NCBI GenBank assembly: GCA_041660045.1
Contig: JBAZXA010000007.1
Location: 124,001-188,000 of the forward strand
Direction: 5' to 3'
Source: WM-3-3 sp041660045
GTDB taxonomy: Bacteria; Pseudomonadota; Gammaproteobacteria; Methylococcales; Methylomonadaceae
DNA: 64,000 nt
Each line of letters begins with the position of its first letter. Position 1 is the stretch's first letter. Positions 18,605 to 26,187 of the stretch are shown piece by piece. The notes under the pieces are model-generated. The model saw nothing but the letters and a program-made list of their open reading frames with translations, made no database searches and was not told the origin of the DNA. Both the position numbers and the translations under genes were made by a program.

Positions 18605-18958
18605 TTACTTTAACAGCTCAAGAATGTCTTCCAACTCACCGACCATTTGATGGATTAGCTGTTTAGTACGGGTAGCATCTTCTTTTGCATCATCGCTGGA
18701 TAAATGCGCTCTAGCGCCACCAATTGTGTAACCTTGTTCGTACAGTAGCGAACGGATTTGCCGTATCATCAAAACGTCATGACGTTGGTAATAACGACGG
18801 TTGCCACGACGTTTTACTGGGCTGAGTTCTTCAAACTCTTGTTCCCAATAGCGCAATACATGTGGCTTAACAGCACATAATTCGCTAACTTCACCAATGG
18901 TGAAATAGCGCTTGGCCGGGATTACCGGCAGCTCATTATTATTACTCGGTTCCAGCAT
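18605..18958 (-). CDS. MerR family transcriptional regulator
   Basis: A 117-residue DNA-binding protein. The MerR winged helix-turn-helix begins YFTIGEVSELCAVKPHVLR near residue 20, followed by YWEQEFEEL and RRYYQRHDVLMI. The C-terminal part is a short coiled coil. No metal-binding cysteines follow, so the effector is unknown or absent. It overlaps the 3' end of ihfA by 17 bp, and a MerR gene at this place after ihfA is a common gammaproteobacterial arrangement. Confidence 0.88.
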   Translation of the reverse strand: MLEPSNNNELPVIPAKRYFTIGEVSELCAVKPHVLRYWEQEFEELSPVKRRGNRRYYQRHDVLMIRQIRSLLYEQGYTIGGARAHLSSDDAKEDATRTKQLIHQMVGELEDILELLK

Positions 18959-19238
18959 ACGCTTCTACTCGGGCTTTTAGTTTTTGACCAGATCTAAATG
19001 TTACCACACGTCTGGCAGTAATGGGTATCTCTTCGCCAGTTTTTGGGTTTCTTCCAGGGCGGCTACTTTTATCACGTAGTTCAAATTTTCCAAAACCGGA
19101 AATTTTTACTTGTTCACCCTGCTCTAAAGAGCCTTTAATTTCTTCAAAAAAGAGTTCGACCATTTCTTTGGCTTCACGTTTGTTTAAGCCTAGTTCGTCA
19201 AACAGTTTTTCTGCAAAATCTGCTTTAGTTAATGCCAT
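18942..19238 (-). CDS. ihfA: Integration host factor subunit alpha
   Basis: A 98-residue DNA-bending HU/IHF family protein; the E. coli subunit has 99. It starts ALTKADFAEKLFDELGLNKR, has EQVKISGFGKFELRDK in the core and the DNA-minor-groove arm GRNPKTGEEIPITARRVVTF with its intercalating proline. It heterodimerises with IhfB (not in this window). The gene follows pheT by 4 bp, the classic pheT-ihfA linkage. Confidence 0.96.
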   Translation of the reverse strand: MALTKADFAEKLFDELGLNKREAKEMVELFFEEIKGSLEQGEQVKISGFGKFELRDKSSRPGRNPKTGEEIPITARRVVTFRSGQKLKARVEAYAGTE

Positions 19239-19242
19239 TCAA

Positions 19243-21618
19243 TCAGTCCCTCAGTTTTGCACTAAATTTATTTGCTAATGTTTCTAACAGTTTGTTAAAT
19301 ATAGCATCTATTATAGAATCTGTTAAAGTTTGTGAAAAATCTTGTAGTTCTATGCTTAAAGCCACACTTTTACAGCCTTCTTCTATGCCTTGTCCGCGGT
19401 AGACATCAAATATAACCACTTGCTGCAAGCTATCGCCAACACTTTGTTTAATACCGTCAACTAAATCTTGCGCGGCAATTTCTTGTTTGACTATTAGTGC
19501 TAAATCTCGCCGTACGGGCGGATATTTTGATAAGGTTTTAAATATCGGCATGTTTTTGGCCAGCAATAAGTCTTGGTCTAGCTCAAACAAATATACCGGT
19601 GTCTCAAAGCCTAGTTGTTTTTCTAAAACGGGGTGTAGCATACCTAGCCAACCAAGATGTTGGCCTTCAGTGGTTAACAGTTCAGCGGTTTGGCCTGGGT
19701 GTAAAGCGGCTTGCTGGGCAGCCATAAAACGTATTTGACTATTGCTTAGGGCAAATAAGGCTTCCAGGTCAGCCTTAACATCATAAAAATCAACTTTGCG
19801 GACTTTTTCTGCCCATTGCTCGTTAAAAGCAGACCCTAAAACCAAGCCTGAGAGGCATTTAAGTTGCTGTGTTTGACCATCTAATTGTATAAAGCGTAGT
19901 CCAGTTTCAAAAAATCGTACCCGAGTTTGTTGATGGTCCAAATTATATAACGCAGCCTTGATTAAGCCACACCATAATGTTGTGCGCATCACGGACAATT
20001 CAGTGGAAATTGGATTGGTAATAGGGATATATTGCATATTTGGTGCGATAGCTTTTTGGATGTCTTCATCAACAAAGCTATAGGTAATGGCTTCTTGGTA
20101 ACCCCTATCGACCAGTAAATCCTTGACGCGATCTAAAGGCATAACGGATTCTGGCGCTAAGGCCAGTGTTGAACGTAATAGCAAGGTGTTACTAGGAAGC
20201 TGGTTATAACCGTATAAACGCGCCAGTTCTTCAAGCAAATCCGCCTCTATGGCAATATCAAAGCGAAACCCCGGAGGTGTGATTAGCCAACCTTCAACAT
20301 GGGGTTCTACGACCATACCTAAACGTTCAAACAAATTTTGTATATCATGATCTGGCAAGCTAAGCGCCAATATTTTTTTGATGCGTAAGCGCCGGAGCAA
20401 TACCGCGTTGCGTTGGGGTAATAGCTCTTCCGAACAAGCCGAGGTAATTGGTCCTGCATTGCCACCAGCGATATTCAGTATGAGCTGGCTGGCCCGTTCT
20501 AGCGCACGCCATTGTAGATCAGGGCTAACACCACGTTCGAAGCGATGGGAGGAATCAGTATGTAAACCATAACGGCGAGCCCTACCAGCGATGCTTTGTG
20601 GTGAGAAAAAAGCACATTCCAGGAATATATTTTGGGTGTCGTCGCTAACAGCGGAGTCATTGCCGCCCATAATGCCAGCCAAGGCTAAAGCTTGTTTTTC
20701 ATCGGCAATCACTAAGCTATCCGCATCTAACTGAATGTTTTGACCATTGAGTAAGCTGAGGTTTTCATTGGCGGAACTCCAGCGAACTTGAATCTTTCCG
20801 CTGAGCTTATCCGCATCGAAGGCATGTAAAGGTTGCCCTAGCTCAATCAAAACATAGTTGGTAACGTCAACTAACGGGCCTAAGCTCCTCATGCCGGAAC
20901 GTCTTAAGCGTTCTTGCATCCATAATGGTGTTTGCGCTTTTGGGTTGACATGTGTAATCAAACGGCCTAAGTATCTCGGGCATGCTTCGCTTACTTCAAC
21001 CTGAACCTGTAAGCTTTGTTCATGGGTGATTGGGGTAGGGGTTACGGCGAGTTCAGTAAACGCCATTTTATTTAATGCCGCCATTTCCCGGGCGACACCT
21101 TCCACACTTAAGCAATCGGCTCGGTTGGGGGTTAAGTCAACTTCAATAATATTGTCGCTTAAGCTTAAGTAGTCGCGGATGCTTTTGCCAACGGGGGCAT
21201 CAGCAGGGAGTTCCATTAAACCCGATGAGTCAGCGGCAAGCCCAAGTTCTTTCTCGGAACAAAGCATGCCGCAAGATTCCACTCCACGAAGTTTAGATTT
21301 TTTAATTTTAAAATCGCCAGGTAAGACGGCACCAATTAAGGCGGCTGGTATTTTCAGGCCGACCCGAACATTACTGGCGCCACAAACAATTTGTAAAGCT
21401 TCGGCAGCACCTACGGACACTTGGCAAACCCTTAAGCGATCTGCATCAGGATGCTGCTGCATAGACAACACCTCAGCAATGACCACACCATCAAATTCTG
21501 CAGCCGCAGGGGTAACTGAATCGACTTCCAAACCAGCCATGGTGAGTTGTTCAACTAATTCTTCGGTACTAATGGCCGGGTTGGTGTAATCCCTTAACCA
21601 AGCTTCACTAATTTGCAT
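19243..21618 (-). CDS. pheT: Phenylalanyl-tRNA synthetase beta subunit
   Basis: A 791-residue subunit of the alpha2-beta2 enzyme that charges tRNA-Phe; E. coli PheT has 795. The N-terminal domain starts ISEAWLRDYTNPAIS and includes an EMAP-like tRNA-binding OB fold (about 40-150; VCGASNVRVG). The B3/B4 editing region is central (GPLVDVTNYVLIELGQPLHA near residue 250). The B5 domain and the catalytic-like core follow, with an anticodon-binding ferredoxin fold at the end (YPPVRRDLALIV near residue 705). It lies 27 bp after pheS in the same operon. Confidence 0.96.
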   Translation of the reverse strand: MQISEAWLRDYTNPAISTEELVEQLTMAGLEVDSVTPAAAEFDGVVIAEVLSMQQHPDADRLRVCQVSVGAAEALQIVCGASNVRVGLKIPAALIGAVLPGDFKIKKSKLRGVESCGMLCSEKELGLAADSSGLMELPADAPVGKSIRDYLSLSDNIIEVDLTPNRADCLSVEGVAREMAALNKMAFTELAVTPTPITHEQSLQVQVEVSEACPRYLGRLITHVNPKAQTPLWMQERLRRSGMRSLGPLVDVTNYVLIELGQPLHAFDADKLSGKIQVRWSSANENLSLLNGQNIQLDADSLVIADEKQALALAGIMGGNDSAVSDDTQNIFLECAFFSPQSIAGRARRYGLHTDSSHRFERGVSPDLQWRALERASQLILNIAGGNAGPITSACSEELLPQRNAVLLRRLRIKKILALSLPDHDIQNLFERLGMVVEPHVEGWLITPPGFRFDIAIEADLLEELARLYGYNQLPSNTLLLRSTLALAPESVMPLDRVKDLLVDRGYQEAITYSFVDEDIQKAIAPNMQYIPITNPISTELSVMRTTLWCGLIKAALYNLDHQQTRVRFFETGLRFIQLDGQTQQLKCLSGLVLGSAFNEQWAEKVRKVDFYDVKADLEALFALSNSQIRFMAAQQAALHPGQTAELLTTEGQHLGWLGMLHPVLEKQLGFETPVYLFELDQDLLLAKNMPIFKTLSKYPPVRRDLALIVKQEIAAQDLVDGIKQSVGDSLQQVVIFDVYRGQGIEEGCKSVALSIELQDFSQTLTDSIIDAIFNKLLETLANKFSAKLRD

Positions 21619-21645
21619 GCTTTAGCTTTCCCTTGTTACGTTGTA

Positions 21646-22665
21646 TCAGTTGAATTGTGCTAAAAACTTAAGGTCGTTTTCAAAAAACAATCTTAAATCG
21701 TTTATGCCATAGCGCATCATTGCAAGCCGCTCTACACCGGTGCCAAAGGCAAACCCTGAGTAGATTTCGTGATCAATGCCGACAGCTTTAAAGACTTCCG
21801 GATGGATCATTCCACAGCCGCCTACCTCTAACCAGCCTGTTTGTTTGCAAACCCGGCAGCCTTGGCCTTCACACATAACACATGAAACATCAAATTCTGC
21901 AGAAGGTTCCGTAAAAGGGAAATATGAAGGCCGAAAACGGACTTGGACATCTTGCTCAAAAAAAGCCCGCAAGAACTCAAAAATTACCCCTTTCAAATCG
22001 CCAAAACTAACATCGGTATCTACCAAGAAACCTTCTACTTGATGAAACATGGGGGTATGTGTGATATCAGAGTCACAGCGATAAACCCGGCCTGGGGCTA
22101 TCACTTTTAACGGTGGTTTTTCTGATTCCATAACGCGAATTTGCACCGGCGAAGTATGCGTACGCAATACCCTATGGGCATCAAAATAAAAAGTGTCGTG
22201 CATAGCTCGGGCAGGATGATGGGCCGGAATGTTGAGCGCACTAAAATTGTGGTAGTCATCCTCAATTTCTGGGCCTTCCACCACTTTAAAACCAACCCCG
22301 GCAAAGATTTTTGAAATCCGTCTTAAGGTTGTACTAATCGGATGTAAGCCAGCAACGTTTTGGCCTCTACCAGGTAGGGAGACATCAATCCGTTCATGCG
22401 CTAGCCTAGTGTTTAAGGCGACCTCTTCCAAGCTATTTTTTTTGCTTTCCAGATGGCTTTGAAACTGGTTTTTTACATCGTTGATTTGTTGCCCAAAAGT
22501 ACGGCGTTGCTCTGGGTCTAGCGCGCCTAACTCTTTCATCGCCAAGGTAAATAGGCCTTTTTTACCAAGGTATTGAACACGAGCCTGTTCAAGTCCATTG
22601 AGGTCTTTGGCTTCTGCAATGTCGTTTAATGCTTGCAGAAGAGCTGATTCAAGGTTAACCGACAT
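21646..22665 (-). CDS. pheS: Phenylalanyl-tRNA synthetase alpha subunit
   Basis: A 339-residue catalytic subunit (E. coli 327). After an N-terminal coiled coil comes the class II core: HPARAMHDTFYF near residue 156, LRTHTSPVQIR near residue 172, the motif-2 region PTEPSAEFDV-like (FPFTEPSAEFDVSC near residue 252), and motif 3 GFAFGTGVERLAMMRYG near residue 308. CGMIHPEVF near residue 287 is the Phe pocket. It lies 108 bp after rplT, with a strong hairpin in the gap. Confidence 0.96.
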   Translation of the reverse strand: MSVNLESALLQALNDIAEAKDLNGLEQARVQYLGKKGLFTLAMKELGALDPEQRRTFGQQINDVKNQFQSHLESKKNSLEEVALNTRLAHERIDVSLPGRGQNVAGLHPISTTLRRISKIFAGVGFKVVEGPEIEDDYHNFSALNIPAHHPARAMHDTFYFDAHRVLRTHTSPVQIRVMESEKPPLKVIAPGRVYRCDSDITHTPMFHQVEGFLVDTDVSFGDLKGVIFEFLRAFFEQDVQVRFRPSYFPFTEPSAEFDVSCVMCEGQGCRVCKQTGWLEVGGCGMIHPEVFKAVGIDHEIYSGFAFGTGVERLAMMRYGINDLRLFFENDLKFLAQFN

Positions 22666-22714
22666 GCTAAGCTCGCTTTTGGGTGGGAATTCGGTAAGAA
22701 CTGATTAAGCGTTA

Positions 22715-22740
22715 CCTTCCCTATTGCAAAATAGGGAAGG
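22715..22740 (-). promoter_or_regulatory. Strong hairpin between rplT and pheS
   Basis: A perfect 11-bp stem (CCTTCCCTATT with AATAGGGAAGG) and a four-base loop lie 50 bp before pheS. On the minus strand no T-run follows, so it is not a classic terminator. A weaker hairpin lies just upstream (about 22751-22776, CTAAACG with CGTTTTAG). In E. coli this position holds the pheM leader and an attenuator, but I find no Phe-rich leader peptide here. It may be an RNA processing or stabilising element. Confidence 0.6.
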
Positions 22741-22773
22741 CACTCAAACTATCTAAAACGTAACACGTTTAGA

Positions 22774-23136
22774 TTAAGGTTTACTTTGGTTTGCAATGGC
22801 AATTTTTGCGATTTCGCCAAAAGCTTCAATGTCGCGCACAGCAATATCGGCCAACACTTTGCGGTCTATGGCCACTTGCGCTTTAGTCAAACCATTGATT
22901 AGGCGGCTATAAGATATGCCATACATACGCGCGGCGGCGTTAATACGGACTATCCATAAGGCACGGAATTGGCGTTTTCTCTGTTTGCGGTCGCGGTAGG
23001 CATATTGGCCAGCTTTGATGACGGCTTGTTTAGCAACGCGAAAAACTCGGCTACGTGCGCCGTAATAACCTTTCGCTTGTTTTAAAATCTTTTTATGTCG
23101 TGCTCTGGCAGTTACGCCGCGTTTTACTCTAGGCAT
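22774..23136 (-). CDS. rplT: 50S ribosomal protein L20
   Basis: A 120-residue ribosomal protein (E. coli 118) that binds 23S rRNA early in large-subunit assembly. It starts PRVKRGVTARARHKKILKQA and has GYYGARSRVFRVAKQAV and YRDRKQRKRQFRALWI. In enterics L20 represses translation of rpmI-rplT by binding their mRNA; whether that holds here is unknown. It lies 14 bp after rpmI. Confidence 0.97.
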   Translation of the reverse strand: MPRVKRGVTARARHKKILKQAKGYYGARSRVFRVAKQAVIKAGQYAYRDRKQRKRQFRALWIVRINAAARMYGISYSRLINGLTKAQVAIDRKVLADIAVRDIEAFGEIAKIAIANQSKP

Positions 23137-23150
23137 GATAATTCTCCAAC

Positions 23151-23348
23151 TTAACTATAAGGCATCATGCGTATTGCCATGCGCACATCAGATGGATGGA
23201 TGCTTGCAGGCTTGCGTAACTGTCTTTTTCTTTTGGTTGATTTTTTTGTCAAGATATGACGTCTATGCGATTGACCGCATTTAAAATCGCCGCTGCCAGT
23301 GCGTCTAAAACGCTTAGCTGCGCCGCGGTTGGTCTTAATTTTTGGCAT
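23151..23348 (-). CDS. rpmI: 50S ribosomal protein L35
   Basis: A 65-residue ribosomal protein. I place the start at the ATG at 23348 (MPKIKTNRGAAKRFRRTG), which is the universal L35 N-terminus; an upstream in-frame ATG at 23402 would add 18 unrelated residues. The rest, RRHILTKKSTKRKRQLR, is typical. It follows infC after a 156-bp structured gap. Confidence 0.96.
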   Translation of the reverse strand: MPKIKTNRGAAKRFRRTGSGDFKCGQSHRRHILTKKSTKRKRQLRKPASIHPSDVRMAIRMMPYS

Positions 23349-23429
23349 TTGTTTGCTCCAACAAGTAAAAATAAAATCCCTGAGAGTAACCCAACGAGGC
23401 AAAATGCATGGCCCAGGAGGATTATGGCG

Positions 23430-23477
23430 GCAATAGCCTAAGCTATTGCTAACAGCACATCCCGTGCTGTTTTTTTT
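23430..23477. promoter_or_regulatory. Double hairpin in the infC-rpmI gap
   Basis: Two adjacent dyads are present: GCAATAGC/GCTATTGC at 23430-23449, and AACAGCAC/GTGCTGTT at 23451-23471. On the plus strand the second is followed by eight T (23470-23477), so it looks like a terminator against antisense transcription. On the minus strand, the operon direction, both would form leader hairpins upstream of rpmI, where enteric bacteria place the L20 translational operator. That function is inferred from position only. Confidence 0.55.
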
Positions 23478-23504
23478 AACACTAAGGTTGGTGTACCTAA
23501 GTGT

Positions 23505-24029
23505 TTATTTTTTCTTTTTAGGCGCCATGACCATCACCATTTGGCGGCCTTCTAACTTTGGAAATTGTTCAACGATAGCCAGCTCTTCCAAATCAGTTTC
23601 TATGCGCTTTAGCATTTCCATACCAAGTTCCCGATGTGCCATTTCGCGGCCACGGTAACGCACGGTGATTTTAGTTTTATCACCTTCGTTAAGAAATTTA
23701 ATCAGGCTTTTGATTTTTACTTGGTAATCACCTTCGTCAGTACCGGGCCTAAATTTAATTTCTTTAACTTGAATCTGTTTTTGCTTCTTTTTGGCAATTT
23801 GCAGTTTTTTATTTTGTTCAAACTGAAATTTGCCATAATTCATTACCCTACACACTGGAGGATCAGCATTAGGAGATATTTCCACTAAATCCAAATCTGC
23901 AGCATAAGCAAGTTGTTTGGCTTCATCTAACGACATTACCCCCAACGTTTCGCCATCTGCGCCTGTCACCCTCACTCTTCTTGCCGTAATGGTATCGTTT
24001 AGGCGAGTTTCATCTTTTTTAGCAGCGAT
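23505..24029 (-). CDS. infC: Translation initiation factor IF-3, probable AUC start codon
   Basis: The 174-residue protein binds the 30S subunit and checks initiator tRNA and start codon. The N-terminal domain has TARRVRVTGADGETLGVM, the linker is lysine rich (QNKKLQIAKKKQKQ), and the C-terminal domain ends MVMAPKKKK. No in-frame ATG precedes the conserved region. The only good Shine-Dalgarno (GGAGG at 24042-24038) is eight bases from an ATC codon at 24029-24027, so I take ATC as the start. A TTG at 24044 is in frame but overlaps that site. A rare start codon is the known basis of IF-3 autocontrol in E. coli (AUU). It follows thrS by about 20 bp. Confidence 0.85.
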   Translation of the reverse strand: MAAKKDETRLNDTITARRVRVTGADGETLGVMSLDEAKQLAYAADLDLVEISPNADPPVCRVMNYGKFQFEQNKKLQIAKKKQKQIQVKEIKFRPGTDEGDYQVKIKSLIKFLNEGDKTKITVRYRGREMAHRELGMEMLKRIETDLEELAIVEQFPKLEGRQMVMVMAPKKKK

Positions 24030-24050
24030 ATTTCGATCCTCCAACGTTCA

Positions 24051-25958
24051 TTATTTTTTGTCTGCAATGTCTTGATTTAACTGGTTAGTGAATTCATGTA
24101 TTGTCAGACTACCTAAATCCTGGCCTTTTTGAGTGCGCACAGTGATTTTATTTTCCTCTAATTCTTTGTCGCCAATTACTAGCATATACGGTATACGCTG
24201 TATGGAGTGCTCGCGGATTTTAAACCCGATTTTTTCATTTCTCAAGTCGATTTTTGCCCTGAAGCCTTGTTTCTCAAGGTCTTGTAATAACTGATTGGCA
24301 TAATCGGCATGGCGGTCGGCTATGGTTAACAGTATAACTTGTATAGGTGCTAACCAAAGCGGAAAGGTGCCCGCATGTTGCTCTATCAAAATACCGATAA
24401 AACGCTCTAATGAGCCTAAGATGGCCCGATGTAGCATTACCGGCACGTGTTTGGAGCCATCTTCCGCAATATAGGTAGCCCCTAAGCGGCTAGGCATAGA
24501 AAAATCCACTTGTATGGTGCCACATTGCCAAACCCGACCAATGCAATCTTTCAGCGAAAACTCAATTTTAGGGCCATAAAAAGCGCCTTCGCCAGGCTGT
24601 AACTGATACGCCGTTTCTTGTGATGATAAGGCCGCAGCCAAGGCATTTTCAGCCTTATCCCAAATATCATCAGTACCGAGACGTTTTTCAGGGCGGGTTG
24701 ATAGTTTATAGATAATGTCAGTAAAGCCAAAGTCTAGATAAACTTTTTGTAATAGCGAAATAAAGCGGGCAACTTCTTGCTGGATTTGGTCTTCCGTGCA
24801 AAAAATGTGGCCGTCATCTTGGGTGAAGCTGCGTACACGCATAATGCCGTGCAATGTGCCAGAAGGCTCATTACGGTGACAAGAGCCGAATTCCCCAAAG
24901 CGGATGGGTAACTCACGGTAACTGTGTAAATGCTGGTTAAACACTTGCACATGACCTGGGCAGTTCATTGGCTTAACCGCGTATTCGCGGTTTTCAGAGC
25001 CGGTAAAAAACATGTTTTCTTGGAAGTTGTCCCAATGGCCGGATGCTTTCCAAAGTGACACGTCCAAAATTTGTGGGCAGCGGATTTCCTGATAACCATT
25101 GTGGCGATAAACTTGGCGCATGTATTGTTCAACGGTTTGCCAAATTGTCCAGCCTTTGGCATGCCAAAATACCATGCCGGGTGCTTCTTCTTGGGTATGG
25201 AACAAATCCAGTTGTTTGCCAATTTTACGGTGGTCACGTTTTTCGGCTTCTTCAAGGCGGTGCAGGTATTCTTGTAATTCTTTTTTGTCGCCCCATGCAG
25301 TACCGTAGATGCGTTGCAGCATTTCATTGTTGGAATCACCGCGCCAATAAGCACCGGCAATTTTCATTAATTTAAAGGCTTTAAGTTTGCCCGTGCTGGG
25401 GACATGTGGGCCGCGGCATAAATCAATAAAATCGCCTTGCTCATACAGCGAGACATCTTCATCACTAGGGATGGATTGAATTATTTCAGCCTTATAGGCT
25501 TCGCCTTGGTTTTTAAAGAAGCTTACTGCATCGACCCTAGGCAATACCGAGCGTTTGATGATGAAGTCAGCATCAACTAAAGCCTGCATTTTTTGTTCGA
25601 TGACGGCCAAGTCGTCCGGTGTAAACGGCCGATGATAGGCAAAGTCATAGTAAAAGCCATTTTCTATGACAGGCCCTATGGTCACTTGGGCTTCTGGGAA
25701 TAGCTGTTTAACGGCGTGCGCTAGAAGATGTGCGGTGGAGTGGCGGATAACATCAACACCTTCGGCATCTTTAGTGGTCAAAATTTGTAAATCAGCATCA
25801 AAATCAATCAAACTCGAGGCATCGATAATTTTGCCGTTAACCTTGCCGGCCAAGGTGGCTTTAGCCAGTCCAGAGCCTATCGATTGGGCAATATCCATTA
25901 CCGTTACAGCTTGACTGTACTCGCGTTGAGAACCATCAGGTAGGGTAATTACAGGCAT
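24051..25958 (-). CDS. thrS: Threonyl-tRNA synthetase
   Basis: A 635-residue class II synthetase (E. coli 642). I start at the ATG at 25958 (PVITLPDGSQREY), the normal N-terminus, rather than 19 codons earlier. It has a TGS domain, the editing domain with HSTAHLLAHAV near residue 73, the class II core with CPGHVQVF (zinc cysteine, about 335) and FGSCHRNEPSGTLHGIMRVR, and motif 3 MLHRAILGSLERFIGIL near residue 508. The anticodon-binding domain closes the protein. It is first in the operon thrS-infC-rpmI-rplT-pheST-ihfA-merR. Confidence 0.96.
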   Translation of the reverse strand: MPVITLPDGSQREYSQAVTVMDIAQSIGSGLAKATLAGKVNGKIIDASSLIDFDADLQILTTKDAEGVDVIRHSTAHLLAHAVKQLFPEAQVTIGPVIENGFYYDFAYHRPFTPDDLAVIEQKMQALVDADFIIKRSVLPRVDAVSFFKNQGEAYKAEIIQSIPSDEDVSLYEQGDFIDLCRGPHVPSTGKLKAFKLMKIAGAYWRGDSNNEMLQRIYGTAWGDKKELQEYLHRLEEAEKRDHRKIGKQLDLFHTQEEAPGMVFWHAKGWTIWQTVEQYMRQVYRHNGYQEIRCPQILDVSLWKASGHWDNFQENMFFTGSENREYAVKPMNCPGHVQVFNQHLHSYRELPIRFGEFGSCHRNEPSGTLHGIMRVRSFTQDDGHIFCTEDQIQQEVARFISLLQKVYLDFGFTDIIYKLSTRPEKRLGTDDIWDKAENALAAALSSQETAYQLQPGEGAFYGPKIEFSLKDCIGRVWQCGTIQVDFSMPSRLGATYIAEDGSKHVPVMLHRAILGSLERFIGILIEQHAGTFPLWLAPIQVILLTIADRHADYANQLLQDLEKQGFRAKIDLRNEKIGFKIREHSIQRIPYMLVIGDKELEENKITVRTQKGQDLGSLTIHEFTNQLNQDIADKK

Positions 25959-26020
25959 CGTCGTTAATTTTGCAAGGTAATAGTTTAATGAGCTAATAAA
26001 TAAAAGTAAGGCCACAGAAT

Positions 26021-26046
26021 AAAAAAAGCACTGACTAGCAGTGCTT
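26021..26046 (-). terminator. Rho-independent terminator after tRNA-Val
   Basis: On the minus strand the stem AAGCACTG/CAGTGCTT with a five-base loop is followed by a run of T (complement of 26021-26027). It ends the tRNA-Val transcript and separates it from thrS. Confidence 0.8.
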
Positions 26047-26055
26047 AATAATGTC

Positions 26056-26132
26056 TGGTAGGCGCGATTGGACTCGAACCAACGACCCCCACCATGTCAA
26101 GGTGGTGCTCTAACCAACTGAGCTACGCGCCT
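26056..26132 (-). tRNA. valV: tRNA-Val (anticodon GAC)
   Basis: The 77-nt minus-strand sequence starts AGGCGCGTAGCTCAG and ends with encoded CCA. The acceptor stem AGGCGCG pairs with CGCGCCT. The stems CCACC and GGTGG enclose the loop TTGACAT, giving GAC. It lies between uvrB and thrS and is followed by a terminator. Confidence 0.96.
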
Positions 26133-26187
26133 GAAGTTTAAAACTTCAAGCCAGATATTATACCAGCTGATTATTCTTGCGCAACTA

